In this document: positions 16,734 through 24,562 of the stretch, piece by piece
Layout: each line of letters begins with the position of its first letter
How positions within the stretch are numbered: the first letter of the stretch is position 1
DNA from: an uncultured Oscillospiraceae bacterium
Lineage (GTDB): Bacteria > Bacillota_A > Clostridia > Oscillospirales > Acutalibacteraceae
NCBI GenBank assembly: GCA_910587995.1
Contig: CAJUNS010000002.1
Coordinates: 43,162-107,161, forward strand
DNA: 64,000 bases
Direction of reading: 5' to 3'
Program-made: the position numbers and the translations under genes
The notes under the pieces: generated by a model
What the model was told of the DNA's origin: nothing
Database searches by the model: none
What the model saw: the letters and a program-made list of their open reading frames with translations, nothing else

Positions 16734-17453
16734 ATGAAAAAAGCATTGGCCCTCATTTTGGCAATGTGCTTAGCCGCTTTTGCCTCGTCCACCTCATCTG
16801 CCAGTTCAGCACAGCAGACTATTCAGAGGATAGATGGCGAAGTCTATGGCCTTGCCTATATGTCTCTGGAGGAGTCCCCGAAGTATCTGCAAGATGACAT
16901 TGTGGCAGCAAGGAATGAAATTATTGCCGCCACCGATGGCTGGGTTGCCGATGGGTTCACTGGCGAAGTAATTGATTTCGAAACCGGAGAAGTTCAAGAA
17001 GTTCTCCCTTCTTTCCATGATATTTTTCCAGAGGATTGGGAACTTCCAGTTGGCGAATGGGAGGGAACAAGGCAAAGCGATACGAATATTCAGCCGTGCT
17101 CTACAGGGCAATATTCCGCTTCAGTCGAGGCCTGGATACCAAAAGCAATTAACGGTGTAAAAGCCACGGCTATTTATTGGTTTCGTCTAGATAGTAATCA
17201 CCTTGGTGGCACTGTAGCTGCTACCAAGACGGGAGCGGCAAAAACACATAACCTTAGCCTGTGCGACCGATATAGCGGTGCGGCTTATGCGCAAGCCTTG
17301 AGGCTTTCTCCATCTCAGGGGCTACATGTTAATATTCTAGACGTTGGAAAAGGTACTACAGATATTGATGTAAGGGTGAGCACATTTGATACCCCATCGT
17401 GGGGCACTGTGCAAGTTCTCGTGCCCTATCTTCCATCAACGTCTGTTCGATAA
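16734..17453 (+). CDS. secreted protein with FHDIFP motif and C-terminal beta-rich domain
   Basis: No family recognised. MKKALALILAMCLAAFASST is a clear signal peptide. Residues about 40-110 repeat the domain of the preceding small protein and end LPSFHDIFPEDWELP. A second domain of about 125 residues follows, rich in alternating polar and apolar residues, with two cysteines (QPCSTG, SLCDRY). It may be a surface or ligand-binding beta sandwich (inference). AAAGGAG precedes the ATG. It is encoded 15 bases after its paralogue and convergent with a secreted amidase, with which it shares a terminator. AT-rich codons contrast with neighbouring genes. Confidence 0.75.
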   Translation: MKKALALILAMCLAAFASSTSSASSAQQTIQRIDGEVYGLAYMSLEESPKYLQDDIVAARNEIIAATDGWVADGFTGEVIDFETGEVQEVLPSFHDIFPEDWELPVGEWEGTRQSDTNIQPCSTGQYSASVEAWIPKAINGVKATAIYWFRLDSNHLGGTVAATKTGAAKTHNLSLCDRYSGAAYAQALRLSPSQGLHVNILDVGKGTTDIDVRVSTFDTPSWGTVQVLVPYLPSTSVR

Positions 17454-17466
17454 AAACTTTGATACG

Positions 17467-17497
17467 AAAAAGCCGCCCGGCGCGAGGGCGGCTTTTT
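17467..17497. terminator. bidirectional terminator between the secreted protein and the amidase
   Basis: AAAAAGCCGCCC pairs with GGGCGGCTTTTTT around a short GCGCGA loop, midway between convergent stop codons. Confidence 0.9.
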
Positions 17498-17502
17498 TAT
17501 TG

Positions 17503-18672
17503 CTACTGCTTGCGAACGATGCAATATTTTCCGACATTATCATAGTCATCCCAGTGATTTATATCCTTGCTAACCCAATCTAAATAGTTGCTTGTGTGTT
17601 GAGCAATTTTGAAATCACGATAATACTTACCGTTGTACGTATTATATGTTCCCACTTGTACAATATACCCCATGTGGTCAAATGAGCCAGTACCTGTGAA
17701 ATCAAGAGCAATGAAGTAGTCCTTCGCAATATTCCGTGAAAAGGTATAAAGGCTTTGCGTTATATCACTTCTTCCCATAAAACCAGAAAATTCATGCGCC
17801 CGCTGCCATGTGTTGGAATACCAATGGAGTGATTCCATTTTAGCATGCCACCATCCTTTTTCTGCATCGGGGAAGTAGTCATGTTGTTTAATATCGCCAG
17901 ACTCCAAAATCTGTGAAACAAAGTTAGTGCAATCCGCAACCTCGATACCAAGGATATTAGTGTATGTCAATCCATAACCATCAATGTTAGGATTTTCTGC
18001 ATACCTAATTGCATAGGAATTTCCTTTGGATTTATTGAAAATTTGGGCGGTAGCACGAGATTCAGGAGTAATACGGATTTCCAGATCCTCTGGTAGGTCG
18101 GATGTGTATGGTAACATGGTGGCGAGTTTTGATAGATCCCGTGGACCTCTGGCAGAAATATACTGAATGATTTCTTCATTACGGGTTGCGTTGCACATAA
18201 TATCTGCAAAACAGTTAAAAACAACTGCTTGCTGATTTATGTCCGCGCTATTGGAAGGGACTTCATGCATGTTGATAGATTTTCCCCAGTATTCTGACCA
18301 GGTGCCGTATGAAAATTCCGGGAGGCTATATTCGTTTTTTAAGAATTGCAAAAGCTCTGGAATTTCTGATCTGAGCAATTCACAGGCAATATTAGGCTCA
18401 TCAAAAGTGCAGTACAGATAGCTTATGGTGCCATCTATGATGAGAGCCTGCTTCGTGGAAATGGCTCCAAGTGGAGAGAGGGGAGCGCACTCAAATGGGA
18501 TGTGTTCATCTAACGCTACCAATTCGATTGTAGTGTCTTCGGAAGATACTGCCCCGCTACTTTCCGCAATGCTAACATTGTTTCTGGATGGAGAGGCTAA
18601 AGTTGAAGTTGTCCATGCGGTTAAAACAAGAGTAAGAGCAAGAGCAAATGAGAAAAACAGTTTCTTTTTCAT
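17503..18672 (-). CDS. secreted putative cysteine amidase/peptidase (Amidase_6-like)
   Basis: A 389-residue exported protein. Residues 1-27 are a signal peptide. A region of about 180 residues without a recognised domain follows. The C-terminal 170 residues match the putative amidase domain often found in Firmicutes surface proteins: AIRYAENPN, the catalytic-type cysteine in VADCTNFVSQIL (Cys 248), GWWHAKMESLHWYSNTWQRA, and the histidine in SFDHMGYIVQV (His 333). The Cys and His placement suggests a papain-like fold acting on peptide or cell-wall amide bonds; the substrate is unknown. AAAAGGAGTG precedes the ATG. It lies in the AT-rich island, opposite the FHDIFP pair. Confidence 0.82.
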   Translation of the reverse strand: MKKKLFFSFALALTLVLTAWTTSTLASPSRNNVSIAESSGAVSSEDTTIELVALDEHIPFECAPLSPLGAISTKQALIIDGTISYLYCTFDEPNIACELLRSEIPELLQFLKNEYSLPEFSYGTWSEYWGKSINMHEVPSNSADINQQAVVFNCFADIMCNATRNEEIIQYISARGPRDLSKLATMLPYTSDLPEDLEIRITPESRATAQIFNKSKGNSYAIRYAENPNIDGYGLTYTNILGIEVADCTNFVSQILESGDIKQHDYFPDAEKGWWHAKMESLHWYSNTWQRAHEFSGFMGRSDITQSLYTFSRNIAKDYFIALDFTGTGSFDHMGYIVQVGTYNTYNGKYYRDFKIAQHTSNYLDWVSKDINHWDDYDNVGKYCIVRKQ

Positions 18673-18763
18673 AATCTGTCACACTCCTTTTAAAAGGTTA
18701 TTTACAGCAAACACGCCGCGCCTGCGCTGCCACCTTCGTGGTTATCTGCTGGGTTATGCTATT

Positions 18764-18810
18764 ATTATAGCACCATAGCGATGCGTTTTAATTCTTTTAA
18801 AGAATTAAAA
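18764..18810 (-). promoter_or_regulatory. probable amidase promoter with an upstream palindrome
   Basis: On the minus strand TATAAT (18764-18769) lies about 95 bases before the amidase start. The -35 match is poor. Just upstream is a 9-base inverted repeat, TTTTAATTC/GAATTAAAA (18787-18795 and 18802-18810), that could be an operator or a remnant terminator. Confidence 0.4.
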
Positions 18811-18912
18811 TAAATTTTTATTAAAAATGCTAAAAGCAGCAAAGGGCGCACAGCTTACCAGCTTACTCTGGCAAAACACGCGGGGCCCGCAAAAATCTTT
18901 TCCGCGCGGGTA

Positions 18913-18941
18913 TTGCATACCAGCCCAAAGGGTATTATAAT
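18913..18941 (+). promoter_or_regulatory. promoter of the DUF1858-trmK operon
   Basis: TTGCAT (18913-18918), 17 bases, TATAAT (18936-18941), followed by a short leader and GGAGGAT before the first ATG. Confidence 0.7.
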
Positions 18942-18983
18942 AAAAGAAAACGGCTTTTTGCCGGAATTTGGAGGATCATCAAC

Positions 18984-19184
18984 ATGGCGAGCATTACCAA
19001 AGATACCATCATTGGCGAGATTTTGGACCTGGACGAGACCACCGCGCCCTACTTCTTGGAGATGGGCATGCACTGCCTGGGCTGTCCCTCCGCCCGGGGC
19101 GAAACCCTGGAGCAGGCTTGCGCCGTTCACGGGGTGGACGCGGAGGCGCTGGTGAAGAAAATCAACGAGCACCTCAGCAAGTAA
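18984..19184 (+). CDS. DUF1858 redox-disulfide domain protein
   Basis: A 66-residue protein consisting of one DUF1858 domain, the type linked to hybrid-cluster proteins. It has ITKDTIIGEIL, then MGMHCLGCPSARGETLEQA with a CxxC pair (Cys 31 and Cys 34), then an amphipathic C-terminal helix. The cysteine pair may bind metal or undergo disulfide exchange; the function is not established. GGAGGAT precedes the ATG. It heads a run of same-strand genes (trmK, nif3-like) about 100 bases apart. Confidence 0.9.
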   Translation: MASITKDTIIGEILDLDETTAPYFLEMGMHCLGCPSARGETLEQACAVHGVDAEALVKKINEHLSK

Positions 19185-19282
19185 GCCTGGCGCTTCGAAA
19201 GAGAAATTTGGCCGGTTGCCGCGCGGTAGGGGCGATTTTGCAGCGCCCCGCCGGGCGGCTTGCGGCATTTGGGAGGAACAGT

Positions 19283-19957
19283 ATGTTGCAGCTTAGTCCC
19301 AGACTGGCCCTGTGCGCGGAGCTGGTCCGGCCGGGGAGGGCCCTGGCTGACATTGGCACGGACCACGCCTATTTGCCCATTTGGCTGCTGCAAAACGGAA
19401 AAATTCCCCGGGCTTTGGCCTGCGATGTGAACCCCGGCCCCCTGGAGGCCGCCCAGCGGAACGCCCGGCGCTATGGGATCGGCCAAGAGCTGCGGCTGGC
19501 CTTAAGCGACGGGCTTCGGGAAGTAGGGCCAGGCGAGGCGGAGGATATTGTCATTGCCGGAATGGGCGGGGAGTTGATTCTGCGAATTGTGGAAGAGGCC
19601 CCCTGGCTGCGGGACGGGACAAAGCGGCTGGTGCTTCAGCCCATGTCTATGGCGGACCGGCTGCGGGCCGGCCTGTGGGAGCTGGGCTTTTCCATCCGGC
19701 AGGAGCGGGCTGTGGTGGATGGCGGCAAGGCATACTCGGCCTTTGCGGCGGAGTATGCCGGGTCTCTGCCAGCCTATGACCGGCTCTACCCTTACATGGG
19801 GCTGCTGGGGCCGGAAGACCCGGCGGCAAATTCCTATGCTGTGAAAACTGCCCGGGGACTGCTGAACCGCCTGCGGGGTGCGGAGCACGAAGGCGACCAG
19901 AAGACAGCGGCGGAACTGCGGCTGGTTTTGGAGGAATTATCCAGGCGGTACGGATAG
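19283..19957 (+). CDS. trmK: tRNA (adenine-22-N1)-methyltransferase
   Basis: SAM-dependent methylation of A22 in tRNA. The 224-residue protein opens MLQLSPRLALCAELV, followed by the SAM-binding motif LADIGTDHAYLPIWLL, VNPGPLEAAQRNA, and IAGMGGELI, all typical of TrmK/YqfN. A coiled C-terminal helix ends the protein. GGGAGGAA precedes the ATG at 19283. The frame is open further upstream, but that part overlaps DUF1858 in another frame and is not coding. The nif3-like partner follows, the same order as yqfN-yqfO in Bacillus. Confidence 0.92.
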   Translation: MLQLSPRLALCAELVRPGRALADIGTDHAYLPIWLLQNGKIPRALACDVNPGPLEAAQRNARRYGIGQELRLALSDGLREVGPGEAEDIVIAGMGGELILRIVEEAPWLRDGTKRLVLQPMSMADRLRAGLWELGFSIRQERAVVDGGKAYSAFAAEYAGSLPAYDRLYPYMGLLGPEDPAANSYAVKTARGLLNRLRGAEHEGDQKTAAELRLVLEELSRRYG

Positions 19958-20014
19958 ATAATGACTCAAAGTGAGCTCTTTTGCGTGATAGACGATAGAA
20001 AAGGAGAGGTTAAT

Positions 20015-20782
20015 ATGGCGCGAATCTGCGATATTTACGATGTAATCAACGCGGTGGCCCCTTTTGCCAGCCAGCTGAGCTTTGACAACTCCGGCCTGCT
20101 GGTGGGGGATGGCGGCACTGAAGTCACCCGGGCGCTGCTGTGCCTGGACATCACCCCCGCCGTGGTGGAAGAGGCCGTGACCCTTAACGTCAATCTGGTG
20201 ATCAGCCACCATCCGGTGATTTTTGAGCCGCTGAAATCCCTAAACAGCCGGGAGCTGCCCTATCTCCTGGCCCAAAATGGCATCGCGGCCCTGTGCTGCC
20301 ACACCAACCTGGACCTTTCTCCTGTGTGCGGGGTAAATGTGGCCCTGGCCAGCTGCCTGGGGCTTCGGAATGTCCGGGGAGAGGATGTGTTTGGAGAGGA
20401 CAGCGTGCTGTTCTCCGGGGACCTGGAGCGGGAAATGGAGCCCCGAGAGTTTGCGGTGCTGGTGAAGGAACGCCTGGGAGCCGGGGCCGTACAATGGGTG
20501 GACGCCGGGCGGCCGGTAAAGAGGGTTTTCTTTTGCAGCGGGGCCGGGGGCGACGAAATCAAACATGCGGCCTGCCGGGGCGCGGAGGCTTTCCTTACCG
20601 GAGAAATCAAGCACCATGAAGCTCTGGAGGCCGCCCGCCTGGGCCTCAGCTGCGTGGCCGCGGGCCATTACGAGACCGAAAAGCCCTTCGCGGCCTTTTT
20701 GGCGTCGTACCTGAAACGGCGGTTTCCAGATACGGGCTTTTTGTTGAGCAGGGCGGAACAGGCGGCTTTTGAGACAGTGTGA
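20015..20782 (+). CDS. Nif3-like dinuclear metal-centre protein (YqfO/YbgI family)
   Basis: A 255-residue protein of the Nif3 family, which forms hexamers with a two-metal site. Candidate ligands are visible in LVISHHPVIF, CCHTNLD and AGHYETEK, and GEIKHHEAL is also typical. The longer YqfO insert domain is absent, so this is the short form. The biochemical role is not settled; some relatives are annotated as GTP cyclohydrolase I type 2. AAGGAGAGG is six bases before the ATG. The pairing with trmK is conserved in Firmicutes. Confidence 0.9.
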   Translation: MARICDIYDVINAVAPFASQLSFDNSGLLVGDGGTEVTRALLCLDITPAVVEEAVTLNVNLVISHHPVIFEPLKSLNSRELPYLLAQNGIAALCCHTNLDLSPVCGVNVALASCLGLRNVRGEDVFGEDSVLFSGDLEREMEPREFAVLVKERLGAGAVQWVDAGRPVKRVFFCSGAGGDEIKHAACRGAEAFLTGEIKHHEALEAARLGLSCVAAGHYETEKPFAAFLASYLKRRFPDTGFLLSRAEQAAFETV

Positions 20783-20802
20783 GAAAACAGGGAGGAACCA
20801 AA

Positions 20803-20994
20803 ATGGAGAATCACGGAATGGAGCGTTCGGGGTGCAGGGGAGAGGGCATTAAGAAAACAGTAAAAACCGGTATCACCTTTGGCAGCGCTCTGGCTATGGT
20901 TATCAGCTACTGCAATTGGCACTCAGTGGGCTGGGCCATTTTCCATGGCCTGCTCAGCTGGTTTTATGTGATCTACTACATACTGCGGTACTAA
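20803..20994 (+). CDS. small membrane protein
   Basis: A 63-residue protein with a charged N-terminal segment rich in glycine and two closely spaced hydrophobic helices (about 25-40 and 42-60) ending WFYVIYYILRY. GGGAGGAA lies seven bases before the ATG. Short gaps to both neighbours suggest cotranscription with the nif3-like and GNAT genes. No family recognised. Confidence 0.7.
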   Translation: MENHGMERSGCRGEGIKKTVKTGITFGSALAMVISYCNWHSVGWAIFHGLLSWFYVIYYILRY

Positions 20995-21010
20995 GAACAA
21001 GGAGGACCTT

Positions 21011-21475
21011 ATGAAAATTGAACCGGCCGCTTGTAGCGATTTGGAGGCGCTGGGCCGCCTGTATGAGGAGCTCTACGTGCGCATGGCGGCTTTGCAGCCG
21101 GAGCATTTCCGGCCTGCCCGCCAGAGTCCGGAGTTCCTTCAGAGCATCCTTGACAGCCAGGATGGAGACATTTTAACCGCCCGGGACCCCTCGGGAGAGG
21201 CGGTGGGGTTTGCGGTGGTGCGGTTTCAGCACACCCCCGAGTACCCTTGCTTCCGCTCCCGCCAGTACACCTGCCTGATGGACTTGGTGGTAACAGAGAA
21301 CCGCCGGGGCCAGGGCGTGGGCAGGGCCCTGCTGAAAGCGGTGGAGGACTGGGCCAGAAGCCGGGGCTCGGCGTTTGTGGAGCTGGGGGTGCTCAGCGAG
21401 AACCACCCGGCCATTGGCCTGTACGAGAGCTATGGCTTTTTGGAACGCAGAAAAGTCATGGAGATGGAATTGTGA
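21011..21475 (+). CDS. GNAT family N-acetyltransferase
   Basis: A 154-residue acetyl-CoA-dependent acyltransferase. The acetyl-CoA binding motif is visible as VTENRRGQGVGRALLKAVEDWA, and the late NHPAIGLYESYGFLERRKVME is the usual motif B and C-terminal strand. The acceptor cannot be predicted. AAGGAGG precedes the ATG. The stop is almost at the left end of a 99-bp inverted-repeat element. Confidence 0.9.
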   Translation: MKIEPAACSDLEALGRLYEELYVRMAALQPEHFRPARQSPEFLQSILDSQDGDILTARDPSGEAVGFAVVRFQHTPEYPCFRSRQYTCLMDLVVTENRRGQGVGRALLKAVEDWARSRGSAFVELGVLSENHPAIGLYESYGFLERRKVMEMEL

Positions 21476-21478
21476 TTT

Positions 21479-21577
21479 AGGTGGTGTCCACATAAGACGA
21501 GTATGTGGATTTTTGAGGAAATTTAAGTCAAAAATCCACCCAAAAGGCGCTTGCAAACGCTTATGTGAACACCACCT
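21479..21577. repeat. 99-bp nested inverted repeat (MITE-like hairpin) before rqcH
   Basis: Outer arms AGGTGGTGTCCACATAAG (21479-21496) and CTTATGTGAACACCACCT (21560-21577) match at 17 of 18 positions. Inside are perfect 12-base arms, GTGGATTTTTGA (21505-21516) and TCAAAAATCCAC (21528-21539). It fills the gap between the GNAT gene and rqcH. It could be a miniature inverted-repeat element or a structured leader; there is no T-run for termination. Confidence 0.75.
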
Positions 21578-21594
21578 GGGAAAGGACTTCAGAT

Positions 21595-23331
21595 ATGGCA
21601 TTGGACGGGGCGTTTCTGCGCCACATAAAAAAAGAACTGGAACAAAAACTCATAGGGGCGCGGGTGGATAAAATTCACCAGCCCAACCGGGAGGAACTGG
21701 TGGTCAGCTTTCGGGGCTACGACATGGCCTGCAAGGTGCTGTTTTCCGCCCGGGCCAACAGCGCCCGGGTGCATTTTACCAGCATTCCCCTGGAAAACCC
21801 CAAGCAGCCGCCGATGCTCTGCATGCTGCTGCGCAAAAAGCTCCAGGGCTCCAAGCTGACGGCCATCCGCCAGCCGGAGCTGGAGCGGCTTCTGCACTTT
21901 GACTTTGACTCCATAGACGAGCTGGGGGACCATGTGACCCTGACCCTCACCATGGAGATTATGGGCCGGTACAGCAACATCATTTTAACCGGTCCGGATG
22001 GAAAGATCATTGACGCCTTAAAGCGGGTGGACGCGGAAATGAGCTCCCAGCGCCTGGTGCTGCCGGGGCTGACGTATCATCTGCCCCCGCCCCAGGACAA
22101 GCTGTGCATGCTCACCGCCGGAACCCCGGAGCTGCAAGAGGCTTTAAAGGCCCTGCCCCGGGACATGGAGCTGTCCAAAGCCCTGCTGGGAGTGCTGCAA
22201 GGGGTCTCGCCGGTGGTGTGCCGGGAGATTGCCCACCGGGCAGGCCGGGGCCGGGAGCTTACCGCCTTTACCATGGACGAGGAGCAGCGCTTCCGGCTGG
22301 GCTTTTTCTACCAAAAAGTCCGAGAGATGGTGATAGAGGCCGCCGGAACGCCCCACATGGCGGTGAACCCCCAGAAAAAGCCCATGGACTTCTCCTTTTT
22401 GGACGTCCAGCAGTATGGCACTTCGGCCGTGGTGCGGCAGGGGGAGGGCTTCTCTCAGCTGCTGGACGATTTCTACCGGGAGAAGGACCAGCAGGAGCGG
22501 ATGCGGGTGCGGGAGCAGGACCTGCTGCGGCTGCTCTCCAACCACGCGGAGCGGCTGGCCCGGAAGATCAACGCCCAGCGGGGGGAGCTGGACCAGTGCG
22601 CCCAACGGGAGGCCCTGCGGGTGGCCGGGGACCTGCTCAGCGCGAATCTATATAATATAGAAAAGGGGGCCAGCGCCGTGGACCTGGCCAATTTCTATGA
22701 GGAGGACCAGCCCCAGGTCCGCATCAAGCTGGACCCGGCCCTGACCGCCAACCAGAACGCCCAGAAGTATTATAAGGAATACCGCAAGGCCAAAACCGCT
22801 GAGGAAAAGCTAACCGAGCAGATTGAGATTGCCGGCCGGGAGCTGGAATACCTGGACTCGGTGCTGGACGCCCTGGCCCGGGCGGAGACGGAGCGGGATC
22901 TGGTGGAGATCCGCACGGAGCTTAAGGAGCAGGGCTACATCCGGGCCAGCCGGGTGAAGAAAGAGAAGCCCGCGGCGGTAAGCGCCCCCTTGAGCTTTAC
23001 CACAGAGGACGGCTTCACCGTGCTGGTGGGCCGGAACAACCGCCAAAACGACCGGCTGACCATGAAGCTGGCCAACAACAACGATATCTGGTTCCACACC
23101 AAAAACATTCCCGGCTCCCATACCGTGCTGGTAACAGAGGGCCGCGCCCCTACGCCCCAGGCTATGGAGGAGGCCGCTAAGCTGGCCGCCCGGCACAGCA
23201 AGGCCAAGGACTCCGCCCAGGTGCCGGTGGATTACACCCAGGTCCGCCACGTCAGCAAGCCCCAGGGGGCCCGGCCCGGCATGGTCGTCTACGTGAACTA
23301 CAAGACCCTGTTCGTGGACCCGCAGGAATAA
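21595..23331 (+). CDS. rqcH: RqcH, ribosome-quality-control NFACT protein
   Basis: Bacterial Rqc2/NEMF homologue that binds stalled 50S subunits and recruits tRNA-Ala to add C-terminal alanine tails. The 578-residue protein has an NFACT-N domain (MALDGAFLRHIKKELEQKL...ARVDKIHQPNREELV), a helical coiled-coil middle, and a C-terminal NFACT-R domain with DGFTVLVGRNNRQND, NDIWFHTKNIPGSH and VDYTQVRHVSKPQGARPG. Older annotations call this family fibronectin-binding (FbpA). The ATG at 21595 follows AAAGGA; the upstream ATG at 21565 lies inside the inverted-repeat element. A terminator follows directly. Confidence 0.95.
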   Translation: MALDGAFLRHIKKELEQKLIGARVDKIHQPNREELVVSFRGYDMACKVLFSARANSARVHFTSIPLENPKQPPMLCMLLRKKLQGSKLTAIRQPELERLLHFDFDSIDELGDHVTLTLTMEIMGRYSNIILTGPDGKIIDALKRVDAEMSSQRLVLPGLTYHLPPPQDKLCMLTAGTPELQEALKALPRDMELSKALLGVLQGVSPVVCREIAHRAGRGRELTAFTMDEEQRFRLGFFYQKVREMVIEAAGTPHMAVNPQKKPMDFSFLDVQQYGTSAVVRQGEGFSQLLDDFYREKDQQERMRVREQDLLRLLSNHAERLARKINAQRGELDQCAQREALRVAGDLLSANLYNIEKGASAVDLANFYEEDQPQVRIKLDPALTANQNAQKYYKEYRKAKTAEEKLTEQIEIAGRELEYLDSVLDALARAETERDLVEIRTELKEQGYIRASRVKKEKPAAVSAPLSFTTEDGFTVLVGRNNRQNDRLTMKLANNNDIWFHTKNIPGSHTVLVTEGRAPTPQAMEEAAKLAARHSKAKDSAQVPVDYTQVRHVSKPQGARPGMVVYVNYKTLFVDPQE

Positions 23332-23333
23332 GG

Positions 23334-23371
23334 AGAGCCCGGCCTCCCACAGGGGAAGCCGGGCTCTTTTG
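23334..23371 (+). terminator. terminator of rqcH
   Basis: AGAGCCCGGC pairs with GCCGGGCTCT and is followed by TTTTG, two bases after the rqcH stop. It could also serve the small minus-strand gene. Confidence 0.88.
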
Positions 23372-23384
23372 TTATTGGCTTGCC

Positions 23385-23558
23385 TTACGCCTTGTGGCTC
23401 AGGGGCATGACCATTCCGTTCAGGGAGAAGTAGAACAGGTCCGGATCGGTAGCCTCCACAGCGGAACGAAGGAAGTTCCGTACCTGGAAGCGGAGGTTTG
23501 TCAGGGTGTTCCCCTCAGCCCAAATGGCGCCGCGTGTCATTTCCTTAATGTTCTTCAT
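23385..23558 (-). CDS. small hypothetical protein, 57 residues
   Basis: Begins MKNIKEMTRGAIWAEGNTL and contains RFQVRNFLRSAVEATDPDLFYFSLNG. No membrane segment, cysteine or family motif is visible. The chosen ATG has AGAGGT eight bases upstream. The frame stays open further, but that part is biased Gly/Arg/Ala sequence typical of non-coding GC-rich DNA. It ends close to the rqcH terminator, facing it. Coding status is supported only by the start site and ordinary composition. Confidence 0.5.
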   Translation of the reverse strand: MKNIKEMTRGAIWAEGNTLTNLRFQVRNFLRSAVEATDPDLFYFSLNGMVMPLSHKA

Positions 23559-24297
23559 ACCGGTTACCTCTTTTCTTCGTGAGTCAACATCTGTACTCGC
23601 AGTCTTGTATTTGCAGGAACGCTTGGAGCCTCTTGCACCAGCGCCTGGGGCGTCCCCCAGCGGGGCGGGGCCTCTTCCGCTCCTATGGCCCAATGATACA
23701 CCAGGCGGCGCGGTTTGTCAAATTGGGCGGACTCCCCAAATTCTCCACAAAGAAAAGCCAAAGTTTGCAGGAAACGGGGCAGAAGGTAGAAAAAATAGCA
23801 GCGCGATAAAGCGGTGAACCTTCAATCCGCGAAAAAACAAGCCCACATGTACAGCACAACTGGGAAAAGCTCCAAACATGGGGACTTATGGAAACTGCAA
23901 AAACCGAGGACGAAAAACAGGGGAAAATGACGGGGATTCTGGTTGGGCACTCCATATGAATCGATATCAGAATATTGTGTGAATTGCATGAGGGCTGGCT
24001 CCACGGGCTGGGCCCTGGGAGGGGCGGCCGCCGGGAGCTAGAGGCGCGATAAGGGGGATTCTGGCGGACGAAGGCACAAAATATTGTGGCACACTAAAAC
24101 GCTACCATCCCACAGAGACAAATTGTTACAAAATTGTAACCCGCCGCCTTTCTCTGCCGGCAGGCTGTGGACCCGGCATGTTTTTGCGTCATAACCGTCA
24201 TTTTCCCTAGAAAAATGGCGGTTTTTGCCTTGAGCGGGACCTCTTTCCGGGCAGCCGGAATGCTTTTTGACAGGTATTCTAAAAGGAAAATAAAGGG
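23559..24297. other. about 740 bases with no identifiable gene
   Basis: This stretch holds an AT-rich part (23690-24000), GC-rich palindromes near 24010-24040, a small inverted repeat GTTACAA-AA-TTGTAAC (24125-24140) and one terminator-like hairpin. Open frames are short and biased. I looked for tmRNA, 6S, SRP and RNase P signatures and found none. A decayed gene or an undescribed small RNA ending at 24226 is possible. Confidence 0.5.
24193..24226 (+). terminator. orphan terminator-like hairpin
   Basis: AACCGTCATTTT pairs (one G-T) with AAAATGGCGGTT around CCCTAGA and is followed by TTT. No gene lies directly upstream on the plus strand, so the transcript it would end is unknown. Confidence 0.55.
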
Positions 24298-24326
24298 TTG
24301 ACTTCCCCTAGGGGGCGTGATATAAT
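24298..24326 (+). promoter_or_regulatory. consensus promoter of the peptide transporter operon
   Basis: TTGACT (24298-24303), a 17-base spacer and TATAAT (24321-24326). It predicts an unusually long leader of about 230 bases before the first gene. Confidence 0.8.
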
Positions 24327-24450
24327 ATCCATACAAGATATGAACAAATATTGGTCCTGCTTTTGGGTAGTATCACAAGGCGTACATAGTCTGTTTATAG
24401 TTCTGTCGAAAAACTTTCATAATTGCCGCTTTGCGGCGCAACTGCGGAAT

Positions 24451-24499
24451 GGGCCCATTCCTGTTCCAGTAACTCCCTAGGGAGTTACTGATGGGTCCC
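24451..24499 (+). promoter_or_regulatory. long palindromic hairpin in the transporter leader
   Basis: A perfect 24-base palindrome starts CAGTAACTCCC at 24467 and ends at 24490. GGGCCCAT (24451-24458) and ATGGGTCC (24491-24498) extend the stem with a bulge. There is no T-run, so it is more likely an RNA-stability or regulatory structure, or an operator, than a terminator. Confidence 0.6.
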
Positions 24500-24562
24500 C
24501 GCCTAACGGAGGGTCTTATTACATTGACCATATATCCATCATCATTTAAGGAGGCAATCCGA

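Noticed and set aside
18968..19282. N-terminal extension of TrmK by about 105 codons
   Set aside because: It overlaps the DUF1858 gene in another frame, has biased Arg/Gly sequence, and a proper ribosome-binding site precedes the ATG at 19283.
23820..24230. tmRNA, 6S, SRP or RNase P RNA in the long gap
   Set aside because: None of the signature sequences of these RNAs is present on either strand.
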